Source: Xylaria sp. FL1777 (lineage: Eukaryota; Ascomycota; Sordariomycetes; Xylariales; Xylariaceae). Taken from it: DNA of 64,000 nucleotides. Positions 36,295-46,777 of this stretch are shown piece by piece. The stretch lies in NCBI GenBank assembly GCA_022578965.1, contig MU400709.1, forward strand, positions 1 through 64,000, given 5' to 3'. Within the stretch, counting starts at the first letter, position 1, and every line of letters starts with the position of its first letter. Made by a program: the position numbers and the translations under genes. The notes under the pieces are model-generated. The model did no database searches, was not told the origin of the DNA, and worked only from the letters and a program-made list of their open reading frames with translations.

Positions 36295-37369
36295 CTGCAT
36301 CTTTATTTCCATTTCGTGCAGCCATGTGAAGCGCTGTTAGCGACGCTTCCCACCAGCCCTGCCCCCATGGATCTTGCTGGTCCCGTTTGGAGACCCGTTC
36401 CTTGTCTCTATAGTTGATATCCAGGCCGTGATCTAGGAGTATAGTAAGCATTTCGACGCCGCTGTCCTCCCGCGTTTTCACTACATCTCTGAGCAAGTAT
36501 GCACCTAACTTTTTGCCGGGCACACGGGCGATGATGTCCCTTAGAAGCGATGGGTCATCACCCTTCCTTGCCACATGTTGCAAAAGAAGTTTATACAAGC
36601 GCGTGTAACCCAGGAAAATAGTGAGGTCCAAGTCTGTGTCAAGGATAGTACGTAATAGCGGACCGCCTTGAGGCCCAATGTCTGCCGCAAGGGCAGCTAG
36701 CTTAGGAGATGGCGCAACCCATCCAGCTTTCACGGCAGCTGTCCAAAAGTCGACCGGAAACTTTACGAAGGCGTTGCCGCTATTTGTTACGGGGCATACT
36801 TCGCTATCTCGCAAATTAAACAGTGACTGCTTTGGAGGTGCTGGGGGCGGGTTTGCCGACAGAATCTCCACGGCGAGGGTGGGCATCTCCCGACAAAGCG
36901 CGGCAAGAATAACGACCTGAAGCTGCAGTGGTGGTAGCGCAGCAAGGGTTGTTGATAAGTGATGGTCGGCAGGGTCGGCTGAAGGCTGCATAGAGTGTAG
37001 AAGGTTAATGGCGTCTTGGGAAAGGATGGCTTGGCCATTATCGCTCAGCATGCATAGTTTGATTGCGGCGGCAACAGGGCCTATTGAACCGCTCATGGAA
37101 AGTTTTGCGAGATTGGCAAGGTTACCATCCTCTGGATGGCGAGTCGGCGACGTGGGGTCAAGGTGGGCGAGAGCAGCATCCAGAAACTGTTGGTAAGACA
37201 TTTGGCCTGCCTGGTACTCATTTGCGCAACTCTCGAAACATCCTGGCGAGGCGGGGAGAGATTTATCAACTGGGAGTTCGAATGTGAACTTGATAATAGC
37301 AAGAGGGTTTGGTGGGCGTATTATTGGATAACCTCGAACCAACCGCCATATATCGGACATAATCGGCAT
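36131..37369 (-). CDS. Ankyrin-repeat protein
   Basis: Single exon, 412 residues. The first 270 residues are alpha-helical and Ala/Leu-rich (LPPLQLQVVILAALCREMPT, GPLLRTILDTDLDLTIFLGY) with ankyrin-like helix spacing but weak motifs. Clear repeats lie at about 300-395: GVEMLTILLDHGLDINYRD, ASLTALHMAARNGNKDAVSF followed by LLLRGARVNEPE, and YGRTARQLAFDAGHHEIAEM. Ankyrin repeats bind protein partners and give no function by themselves. There is no membrane segment or signal peptide. Two methionines at the start (MPIM) both fit. The gene lies in a region dense in ankyrin, BTB, HET and HeLo proteins. Confidence 0.82.
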   Translation of the reverse strand: MPIMSDIWRLVRGYPIIRPPNPLAIIKFTFELPVDKSLPASPGCFESCANEYQAGQMSYQQFLDAALAHLDPTSPTRHPEDGNLANLAKLSMSGSIGPVAAAIKLCMLSDNGQAILSQDAINLLHSMQPSADPADHHLSTTLAALPPLQLQVVILAALCREMPTLAVEILSANPPPAPPKQSLFNLRDSEVCPVTNSGNAFVKFPVDFWTAAVKAGWVAPSPKLAALAADIGPQGGPLLRTILDTDLDLTIFLGYTRLYKLLLQHVARKGDDPSLLRDIIARVPGKKLGAYLLRDVVKTREDSGVEMLTILLDHGLDINYRDKERVSKRDQQDPWGQGWWEASLTALHMAARNGNKDAVSFLLLRGARVNEPEFYGRTARQLAFDAGHHEIAEMLDQAAKPRDHWKAWCCTE

Positions 37370-37798
37370 TTTGGCGAAAGGTACTAAGCAGCTCTGCTTC
37401 CCAGAGAGATTTTTTAGTCATAAGCAATGTTGAGTTCCTTGAGGAGAATGACCGAGTTCGTGTCGGGTATGAAGGAAAATGAAGGTCTGATTAATAGACT
37501 ATTGCCCCGGTGATGATTCTGCCTCATACATAGACTACCGCACTAATGACATATAGGCCTGTAGGGGACCCCGCCACACAGCTTCGCCTCTGCAATCACA
37601 CCTCACGAGGCATGTGAGAGGCGCGGCAAGCGTAGTATTGTTTATTGCTTGGCAGCTGACAAACCACATAGGGTATGGGAAAGTGGTTGGAAAAAAGTGT
37701 GATTCATACAGGTGAGCTGGCTCAAGTATTGTATTCAAGGCCAAGTGCTAGGCAGTAAGGAGATCATCACAACGGCAAAGAGATAGATGGTCTCTTTG
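37370..37798. other. Spacer
   Basis: 5' flank of the ankyrin gene next to the LINE relic. No gene is seen. Confidence 0.4.
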
Positions 37799-39132
37799 CT
37801 ACTCATTAGAAATATATCGCTTCAACTTGAAGGCTGCGTAGGGGTTACGTAGATCCCCGCACACCCCCGCTAGGCGTACAAACGCTTTGAACACCTCTGG
37901 ACGCATCATTATCTTCTCGAGATACTCCCGCCAGACTGTGAGCGTGGCGGGCCGCCTCCAAGGCCGTAAGGGCACTCGAGATTCGCGTCTGCGTGGCGGA
38001 ATCGTCGATGATACCACATAAAGTCGTCGTGCCCAGTCCGCACGGCTAGCCATCGATAGAGCTCATTTCGGGTGAGCACCCCGGTGGGCAGGATATTCTG
38101 TACTTAAGCTTCCAGCGACGGTAACGTGTCGAGAGGTCCTCAGTCCATTGCTCCCAAAGAGCCTCTCGCGCCTTGTTCGGGGCCTTACGCGCTTCTACGC
38201 GCGGTCCGTAGGTCGTAGGCTGCAGGTCTCGGTCAGGGGCCATGGCAGTTCCATTCTTAGCAAGTTCGTCTGCCCTCTCGTTCCCTTTGACGCCGCAGTA
38301 CCTCGGGCACCACTTGACGTGCACGTTTTTATGTATATTCATGATCCTTTGGCAGCCAAGATATACGTTCTGTGCTGAGACAGAGGCATCCTTGCGCAGG
38401 CACCAGATAAGATAACTATCATCGAGGCATACCCAGATCCTGCTCCGAGAGACCTCGTGCAGCATCCGGAGGGCGTGCCGAAGGCCCTTGAGCGCTCCGG
38501 CGCCTTCACCGTCAAAGTTGATAGAGGGGTACGGCAGCCCTCCAGCGCCACTGGCGAGCTCCCTGCCCCCTTGGTAGATCGCGTAGCCGTGGCCCACACG
38601 CCGCTCTTTCTTAGAGCCGTCCGTGTAGATTGCCACATCTATGCTAGGTAAGTTCTTAGCCATTCCCGGAAGCGCCTCGCCTCCGCTTCTTTGGTAAGGC
38701 CCCCAGCGGGATCTTCACGAGACCCTGCTAGATAGCGGGGGGCAATTAGTCGAGGCCTCGGGATCTCGGGGAGCAGCACCGCTGCTATCTACACTTTAGA
38801 GATAGGGCGCTTCTCGTCCCCTATGTTAGGGCCCCTTTTCGCATATGCCACCTTCTGCCGCGCAGCGAGGGGTGCTTGCTAGCTACCGTGCGGGGGCGCC
38901 AAGCCTGCCTGTAGAGAGCCTGCTCGAGCGCAACCTCCGCTGTTGGCAGATCCGTGTCTCCCATCACCACCCTTTTAGGGGTCGTGCGCCAGATTGGCAG
39001 CGTTGCTCTGCCCCCTACCGTGAGTGCCTTATCCAGCTTTTCGATAAAGCAGCCAACTCTAGCTCGAGGTTCAAAATTTGGTGTGAGCATCTTCAATCCA
39101 TGTAGTGTCGCGATGCCGATGCATACAGTCAA
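37799..39132 (-). mobile_element. Tad-type LINE relic (3' part with RNase H)
   Basis: Three frames on the minus strand read in the order of a non-LTR retrotransposon pol C-terminus. 39132-38821 has FIEKLDKALTVGGRATLPIW plus RTTP, the connection between reverse transcriptase and RNase H. 38663-38046 is an RNase H domain with VAIYTDGSKKERRVGHGYAI, the GEGAGAL glutamate block, VCLDDSYLIW, and VKWCPRYCGVKGNERADELA near its end. 38053-37799 overlaps the previous frame and continues as a shifted, degraded tail. The three frames are separated by stops and frameshifts, and the reverse transcriptase core is absent. This is a 5'-truncated, inactivated copy. Confidence 0.82.
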
Positions 39133-40143
39133 TATGAAAAGGTACTGAAAGCGACTAAGGAATTCAAGGGTGTCGCACGTAATGCGAAGACAAAGGGTCG
39201 AAACTACCGAACTAATTGCATTGCTAAGACCGATGGTGAGCTTGTCTGCACGGTAACTATACTACACTAGTATTAGCGACAGGTTCTGAAGCGATACTTG
39301 ATGCGCGTAAAGCTGTTAGCCTAGGTAGTTATTTGGCATTTTATTATGATTGCGCCTGATAAACAGCTAGCTGAATTAACGCTGTATGCTATAGTAAAAA
39401 AGCGACTTGAGGAAATCGCTAAGCAGCGCGCACTTGACGGATACAAATATACTACACGATATAGAAACCCGCCGACATTCGAGCAAATCGAGGCCCTGCG
39501 TATCTTCGGTAGCGCTGTCTGGGTTCTTGGCACTTTACTTAATGTTATCGAAGGTCTCCTCGTAGAGACGTAGTATATGAGAAGATTATGAATACCTTCA
39601 CTCACCTCAACTACAGATTCCTTGTAGGAGTCCCACCTTTTGACCATCTCTAGGCAGGAGCCAAAAAAGGCCAATAAGCCGATAATCCCCACACCTAAAC
39701 CGGCAGCATCCATTGTTGCGTATGTTATGATGAGAAAGGTAAGTGAGGAATGGAACCTCTGGGGGGAAAGACTAACAACACAGGGTGGCATTGCTAAGCG
39801 GGGTGAGAGAGTGCATTGAAAATTGCTTCCTCTACGCCACTTTATGTACGCCAAAGTGGCGGAGTTGGGGTGCATACCTGCTATTACTACCCCAATCCAA
39901 GAAGCGGTGATACCAATCATTGCAGATGAATATAGTGTGCGCACATTGGCAAACCAGGCTTTCAAACGAATGCCAAAATTTCAATCCATCTAACTCCCTC
40001 TTAATTAGAAATTAGAATAAACAAATCAGAATAATAGTTCTCGCGCGCAGGTAGGAACAAAACAGCGAAGATAGACATCTATAGCTGTATTCGGATTACC
40101 CATCATGCTGCTGTCCCTCAAGTCCACCACAAGCATGCTCGGA
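39133..40143. other. Decayed interval between LINE relic and HET pseudogene
   Basis: Contains the orphan HeLo exon (39606-39713) and a plus-strand frame at 39346-39573 that is coding-like in composition (LAELTLYAIVKKRLEEIAKQ) but unrecognised. That frame could be part of another mobile element. The remainder shows nothing. Confidence 0.4.
39606..39713 (-). pseudogene. Orphan first exon of a HeLo-domain gene
   Basis: An ATG at 39713 opens 36 codons starting MDAAGLGVGIIGLLAFFGSC and followed by LEMVKRWDSYKESVVE, the typical first helix pair of a HeLo (HET-S N-terminal) domain. It ends at a good GTGAGT donor (39605). No matching second exon follows. The sequence runs into unrelated frames and then the LINE relic about 470 bases further on. 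I read this as the 5' remnant of a HeLo gene whose body was lost or displaced. Confidence 0.55.
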
Positions 40144-41413
40144 TTAGTCAAGGTATCCGGACACTGGCTGGAATATGATACCTTTTTTTGTTCTCTTGAA
40201 TGTTCTCAAACCTTCAGTTACATTGCATCGGCCAAATTCACAACTGCGGAGTCTTTTGTACCCAGTCGACACTGGACGCAGATAAATACGCACAAGCGTT
40301 TGCCTTCCTGCTTCATTTTGGAGCCAACACCTCAATGGGTATTCAAAGTCCTTCTTGCATCTCGATCTGTGCAATCCACTGACTACCTGTCCGGCGATAC
40401 ATACCCCTGCGATAGTTGCAACTCCCAAGATCATGAGAAGGTGATCCGATACCCTAGTGCCCACGGAGGGAATCTGCGCAACTATGCCGGCCTGCGCTAT
40501 CTCAAAGCCTTTAAGTGGTCTTTCAATGTTAGGAGGGCTCTCCGTCGTCACACGCGCAGAGCCCTTGAACCAGTCGGGAGACGGGGCCAAGAGACCCCAT
40601 TCGCCAGACTCCCAGGTGATGTCTTGATCTGTACCACGTATGAACCTAGTCCCGGCATCGGGCGCAGGCATCCTCCATGCAAAAAGGGATTCATCTCTAG
40701 ACGTCGACAGCAGTGTTTGGTGAAGACGCATGAAAGCGCGCATACCCTCGCCGTACTGAGTAGTCATATTGATGTTGAAGATACCCAGCATGCTGTATGC
40801 GAGATCTTCAACGCGCGTGGTCGTCCGTCCTGCCATCCAGCTCATTTTGGCAGCAATACATGCTGTCCCGAAATGTCTCACCCCCATCAGGTAATGCGCT
40901 CGAGTGTTTGAGCTTGCGTCGTCTTAGTGCCGATAAAGTTCCAGTCTTTGTCGTAGAACCGCATGTCCCGTGGTGCGAGAAGTTCCTGGTCCATCCGCGC
41001 GAAAACCAGATGGAAGGCCCTTCTCTCTCCGAGCTGTGAAATCGTTGCGGTTCCTGCTTCTGCACATCGTTTAGGTAGATAATACACACTTTCGCGTCGC
41101 GGTACCACTTGAACATAGAATTAATAGACTCGGTTTGCTCGACGGCGTTCGCGCGATCGATACAACATGAATCAATCCATATCCACTTGAGGCCTAGGTG
41201 GCGAGCTGTTTGAGCCGCGCCGCGGATTTTATCAATCGGGGGCGTGCGAGCTGGCGCATTACTGGCGCGAAGTCCTGAAATCTTGCTCTTCAGTTGGTCA
41301 AAAGTGATCTCTTGACCGACCCAGCGGTGCGAGAGAATGGCGTATCCCTCTTGCGCAAATGTCGGCTGCAAATCGCATCGCAGTTCATACGTTTTCGTGT
41401 CGAGGAGGTACAT
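40144..41413 (-). pseudogene. HET-domain protein, frameshifted
   Basis: Starts MYLLDTKTYELRC and shows a well-conserved HET domain: YAILSHRWVGQEITF, KIRGAAQTARHLGLKWIWID followed by SCCIDRANAVEQTESINSMF, and WYRDAKVCIIYLNDV. At about 40990 the frame breaks within the highly conserved RGWTLQELLAPR element. The downstream block (ELLAPRDMRFYDKDWNFIGT) is in another frame down to about 40890, where a second frame change leads into the part with CIAAKMSWMAGRTTTRVEDL and AYSMLGIFNINM. The order is that of the common HET family that begins MYLLNT. As written it cannot make a full product. Two breaks within 110 bases could also be sequence errors. Confidence 0.78.
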
Positions 41414-41846
41414 AGCACTGAAACTAGATGATCACTACTTCTATCCAATTGATCTCCAGATATATTCCTCAGACGATACTCTGTGTGTTAATTGTTACCT
41501 GAATGCACAGTGATATTCGCGTCTCGGGATTACCCCTCAACTGGTTGCTTCTCTCAATCTAAGCCACCTTCGCGATGGTACAGTTACATAGATACAACCT
41601 CGTGTATTTATTAAAACTCTATCTGAGCCTTGCTTCGCTTCCCAATTCGATGCAGCCACTGTGTTATTAATGAAAATATAAGTCTCATATCTGTAAATCG
41701 TTGGTCGATGAAAAAGGAGGGAAGATGAAATTAAACATTGAATACACCATAAAGAGAGACATCCTCTTGTCCCTACTAGTTATACAATGTAATGCAAAAA
41801 ACCTCCGGCTAAATCATTAGAAGTTCAGAGGATCTAATCATAGCTC
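41414..41846. other. Spacer
   Basis: Short AT-rich spacer. No gene is seen. Confidence 0.4.
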
Positions 41847-42874
41847 TTAATCCAGCTTGTACAGTTCACGCCCGATTACCCCCGAGAAGCCGTACTGGTC
41901 ACCCAATACGCTTCCAGGTTCATTCACTTGCTGCCACTCACTCCTATCTCGATCCATCCAGAAATTCCCATCTTGGAATTTCCTCGCGTTCCAGCCGTCG
42001 CGCATCTCCCACGTGTCTGTACACGGTACGCGTGACTCGCGCACAATATATCCCCGCGCATCAAGGAATAGGAGCCGCAACATTTTCGTCCCGAAGGCCT
42101 CAGCGTCGGCGACAAAGAGGAAACTCGCCACGACGCTTGCTTGCAGCTGCATACCCGCTGCGCCGGCCTCGACGTCGTCGACCTTCAGCTGCTCGGCATC
42201 GTTGCCCTGACCTGCAAGACAGAGGGCCGAGGCCACGGACTCGCGCAACTTCCCCCGCAGCACCTCAAGCTCCTTGGGGTCCCCCAGACGGCGGTGCGAA
42301 TACGCGCTGCGACCTGAGATCGGCCCCGTCAGCTCAGGCAGCACGGACAGCGCCGTGGCCCAATCTCCGGCATACACGGTTCGGTCATCCAGGACTGTCC
42401 AGGCTCGGCAACATTCTTCAAAGGCCGGGTCATTGTCCTCGGCGATCCCCCGAATGTCGGCAAAGATCTCATCCGAACCCTCTCCGTAGTGTGTGCGTAG
42501 CCAGACCTCCTCATCATCTCGGTCCCGCCAGAGGCGCAGAGCAGCCTCGCGCCAACGCAAGGGACGCCAGGGAGCAAGAATTTCAACGACCTCGCGCTGT
42601 GTGGGCACGCGTGTGATCGTGGCAGTGGCATTGTCGGGGGCGTGGATGCGACCCGTTGCATCCCAGTCCTGCGGGAACGAGTCGAGGTCGAGAAAGGCCC
42701 GAATCAGGCTGTGCCGCTGGTCGGCTGCTGATAAGGGGGAGCTGGCACTCCAATGGCGCTGGATAGGGGTAAGGTAGAACTGCGTGTCAGAAATGTCGTC
42801 CTGCAGGCGGGGGATTTATTAACTCACGATGAGGTACTGCTCTGCCGGAAAAGCTCCCCAGGGGGGAAGTACAT
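41847..42874 (-). CDS. Unrecognised acidic protein, uncertain 5' end
   Basis: An open frame runs from a plausible acceptor at 42801 to the stop at 41847 (318 codons), with strong coding character: FYLTPIQRHWSASSPL, RAFLDLDSFPQDWDATGRIH, VEILAPWRPLRWREAALRLW and LLFLDARGYIVRESRV. It is Asp/Glu/Trp-rich without membrane segments. A likely first exon begins with the ATG at 42874 (MYFPPGELFRQSS), but the only donors I find (GTACCT, GTGAGT) do not join it in phase and would leave introns of only 27-37 bases. Either another upstream exon exists or the 5' end is damaged. I do not recognise the family. Confidence 0.6.
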
Positions 42875-43517
42875 TTATCCTAGCATCAACATTCCGATCT
42901 TGCTCTTTTATTACGTTATTGTTCATGACCTACTAAGATGCTGACATTGGGCTGATACATCAGGCACAATGGCGCAAATGTTTGGCTAAAGACTGCACTG
43001 ATTAACTTCTGTATGACTAAGCACATCTGCGCAATAGTTGTCTCATAATATGGCACTCTTCAAAACTCGGCGAATTTAAAGGTATTAATAAGGTTGATTT
43101 CTTCGTTAAAAAGCGTACTGAAAATATTTTTTATATTTACTGTATTTGGTAGTTCTCAAGTCTGCCTTTTTCTTTTTTTTTTCTAGAAAAACATACACGG
43201 CGTATAAGCAATGACTTGCGGTTAGGTTGAATTAATTGATCGACGGAACGCCCGTTCTGTATTAATGAGGCGTCTGCCCAGGCCAGAATTCGTACGATGG
43301 CGTGAGTATCTCTTAGTGAATTCCTGTGTAAGCGATCCATCTAAGCCTACGTCATCCTCCTGTCTTACGGTAACAGTCAGTCAAATTAACTTAGGTGGCC
43401 GAATTGTTTATTTGACTCTGTTGCTAACACCAACGGCCATTTTTCTCTATGAGTATGCACGCCATCGCTGAATAAACCATCCGCCAATTGTCATATCGTT
43501 CGTCGTAATCTTCCACA
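42875..43517. other. Spacer
   Basis: Divergent spacer, AT-rich. No gene is seen. Confidence 0.4.
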
Positions 43518-46500
43518 ATGAAAATGTTTGGCCTGTGGGGGAGATACATGGGCGCCTCGACCGGCTGGAAGAAAGCGGCGAAAGTGAACTGCGTCCTGCT
43601 CACCTTCATATGCATTATCTTGTTAATTCTCTCAATTATCGCCGTTACCAGAACTAGCCATATCTCGAGAGTATTATATTTCTATGAAGCGTCCTGCGAT
43701 ACTCTGGCAATCCCGGTTCTCAACTTGTTTCTCCATTTACTAATCAACTTAGTATCAACGCTCGTGGTGAGGCTCCTCTCCCATCGTGTCCCACCTGTAT
43801 TTCAATAATCCAGCCTACTAATCAACATTTCATTCGCAGTAAGTCTGCAGTTGGTTCTGTCTATACACTCATATGCCTAAAAACCACTATCAGGCAGGTG
43901 TCGGATACTTGACATCTTGCCCTACTTCTCCTCTTATGTTGTCTTCTATCCCTGGGAAGGCTAAAGAGAGAAAGTCTGAGATTACATATAAACCGATTAT
44001 ATGAAGCGTGTTTGCTAACTGGTACTGAATTAGGTTGGCATCGAGCAACTTCTTCATGCAAGTTTTGAATGCACCTTCGAGGGATGAACTAGACGTGGCC
44101 CACCGTAGAGGCAAATGGCTGGAAATTGGAGTTTCTTCTATGCGCAATTTGTTCGTGGTCTCTAAATTCAAGACTTGGTGCTGGCTTGGCCTCTCCATAA
44201 CCTCATTACCAATCCACGTGTTGTTCAACTCTGCAATATTCAGTACCGAATGTAAGTATAACACCAGACACTATCCTTACCACGTAAGTCTATTCATGAC
44301 TTGTATTAAAGGCATGGTGATTAGACAGAGAATCTGATTTCACAATCACAATTGCTACGGAAGAACTTTTGAATGGGGGACCTTATTACCTGCCCGGAGC
44401 AAGCCTTCTCTCCGGGGACTCATACAAGCCGGGCTTCACTGGTGATCGTACCTCGGAAAATTCTAGCATCCCCGTTTTGTATAATTTTGGCCAGCTGTTT
44501 AACATGTCCGAGTACACTACCAAAGGATCTGGTGTGGAAAGGAATATTTCTGACGCTGCTCTACATGGCAACGAGCTTGACAGGCTTGAATTTTCTGATT
44601 GTCAAAGAGAATTCGGGTTGTACGGAGCTCCATGCAACGGTCTGACGAGATATCGCGACGTAATTCTAGTTGTTCAGAATTCGGCCGGTTGGAAACGAAA
44701 TGAGATGTGGCATCTAATGGACAACCAGACCCGTTTTTGGGATAATTACGTTCCACCAGACAAGCCTAATCACTTTTTTATTATACCAAATGCAACATGA
44801 TCGGCAATTTTGGAGGCTTTGGTTCAGGTAACTGTGAATCTTCCTGTTATTATGCTCTAGGAGGCACAGACTCGGATATTACATCCGAATGGCCCTCTGG
44901 ATATCCGTTCTTCTCGGACGATGCGCTCGCGTACGTTAATGGCACCAATGCTGATCGTTTCGGATATGAATATTCCTATCATCAAAACGACTTGACTTCC
45001 GGACTTCAGCCCGGAACATTCAACTTGTCAGTTCAGTATTGCTTAGCCGAAGCTATTGAAAGCACTTGCCATATAGGAGTGTCGCCAGTGTCGCTGTCGG
45101 TAGTGCTTGTTTGTGTTATCTGCAAAACTAGCATAGCAGTATTAGTGACAGTTATCCTTGGGCGTCGGAACCAAAGGCCCTTGGTTACTTTAGGAGACTG
45201 CTTGGCTTCGTTTATAGAGAACCCTGACGTCAAGAACTCACATTTCTCTGCAATCGCATTAGCTAATATGCGAGAAGGCTATATCTTATCTGGCCGAAAC
45301 CAGTGGCAATTTCCCTCCAAAAGACGAGCAGCCGTGGTTCCTCATAGGTCGTGGTTTCTAAGCTACCATCTCTTTGGGTCTACAATCGTCGCCTGTGTTG
45401 TCTTGCTTACGTTCTCTGCATTCAATAACGGAGGTATCTTGTAAGTCCGGAACTCAGTTTGTCCCGAACCTAGATCTCCGCTCACGAGTTCATAGTATCG
45501 GGTATTTCTTACTTGACAACCGGAACCCCCTTCTCGGTGTATACGCCCCGACATTTTTAGGGTGCGTCTTAGTAGCAAACACTCCTCAATTCGTGCTATC
45601 GCTTTGGTACTTTTGCTTCAACAATTTATTCACTCGTTTTCAACTAGCCGCTGAATGGGAACAATACGGTAACGACTTCTCGCCACTACGAGTGACTGAA
45701 CCTGAGGTATGTCTGAATTTTCTATCATCTGAGAATTACGTTATGCTTAAATGTAATTAGGGCAAACAAAACTCGACCTACAGACTCCAGTTACCTTACA
45801 AGTACAGCTTCCCGCTCATTATCCTGAGTGCAACATTGCACTGGCTACTGTCAAATACCATTTACACCATTGTGTCCATTGGGGGTATGTAATACTTTTC
45901 AGGCTTCGCATGGTCACTCAATTGGCTGACCTCGGAAAGGATATTTGAATGGAGACATATATGATAGCAATCCCCATCCAGACCCAAGTCTATCAAATGA
46001 TGCTACAGCCGCCTTAGGATACTCTCCGGTGTCTCTCTTCATAGTAGCTGTACTGGCAGCAACTTTAATCACGATTCCCCTATTATTTAGCTTGAAGCGA
46101 ATCTCTCCGCACATAATGCCAGGAGGGACCAACTCTCTGTTACTCTCCATGGCTTGCCGTGTCTCTCTACTTTTGCTTGACGAAAGGTCTACCGCCCCAG
46201 AGCGAGACGTAGGGTCCGAGCATAGTTTTCTACCTCATCCGTTGCCGAATCGTAATACGGAAGGGAGCGGAGAAAGTGATAGTCTCCTACAATTAATAGA
46301 ACTCCGGTTCCCCTTGGAATCACACGACGGGTCGGAGACTAGAGAAGGATATAGTGGCATCGGAGAAAGAGAACTATCTGACGAGGTACAAACTGAAGAT
46401 CCCCACGCTAGTATGGATGATGGGGAACTCGGCAGCGACATGGGAGGTGGGGAACTACAAGGCAACACCGATGAGACCGAAGATTCAGCCGATGCATTGC

Positions 46501-46643
46501 AGAGAATCGCAAGGAGTGAGATACGATGGGGTGTCCTCAAAATGCCACATGAATGGTACGACGAGCATGATTATGAACCCCTGGGTTTCGCAACTAGGGG
46601 AGAAGAGGTCACGACCCCAGTCCAAGGGGAATGGTATTTGTAA
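43518..46643 (+). CDS. DUF6536-type multi-pass membrane protein, apparently disrupted
   Basis: Recognised as the large fungal DUF6536 membrane family of unknown function. Parts are 43518-43766 (STGWKKAAKVNCVLLTFICI, HLLINLVSTL), 44034-44251 (SSNFFMQVLNAPSRDELDVA, HRRGKWLEIGVSSMRN, LPIHVLFNSAIFS), 44325-45440, 45496-45706, 45761-45884 (STYRLQLPYKYSFPLIILSA) and 45940-46643. The last four joins are in phase with good introns. There are two problems. The first join is out of phase because a segment flanked by TTGG (43851 and 44035) seems inserted at the acceptor. The reading frame also shifts once between about 44700 and 44810. The C-terminal 170 residues are acidic and cytoplasmic after the last helix, LFIVAVLAATLITIPLLFSL. 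Possibly a pseudogene, or a gene with a sequence error. Confidence 0.7.
43855..44038 (+). other. Apparent 184-bp insertion with TTGG duplication
   Basis: The family alignment expects the exon to run TTG GCA TCG AGC directly after the acceptor. TCTGCAG/TTGG at 43844-43854 provides such an in-phase acceptor, but CATCGAGC occurs only after a second TTGG at 44035. The 184 bases between have no coding similarity. They end in GCTAACTGGTACTGAATTAG, an intron-like 3' end. Confidence 0.45.
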
Positions 46644-46777
46644 AGCTACGTGATCGGCAGCTGTCTATCATAAAGCATTAGGCAGGTCCCAGTGTTGCGA
46701 GGTTTTCAGGTTTAGTATTGGATATCCCGAATTGAAAACATACCCAGCACGTAGAAGCAATTGAAGAATAGAGGCAT

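Noticed and set aside
39346..39573. Plus-strand frame with coding-like composition
   Set aside because: No ATG-based gene or recognisable domain; mentioned only as possible mobile-element debris.
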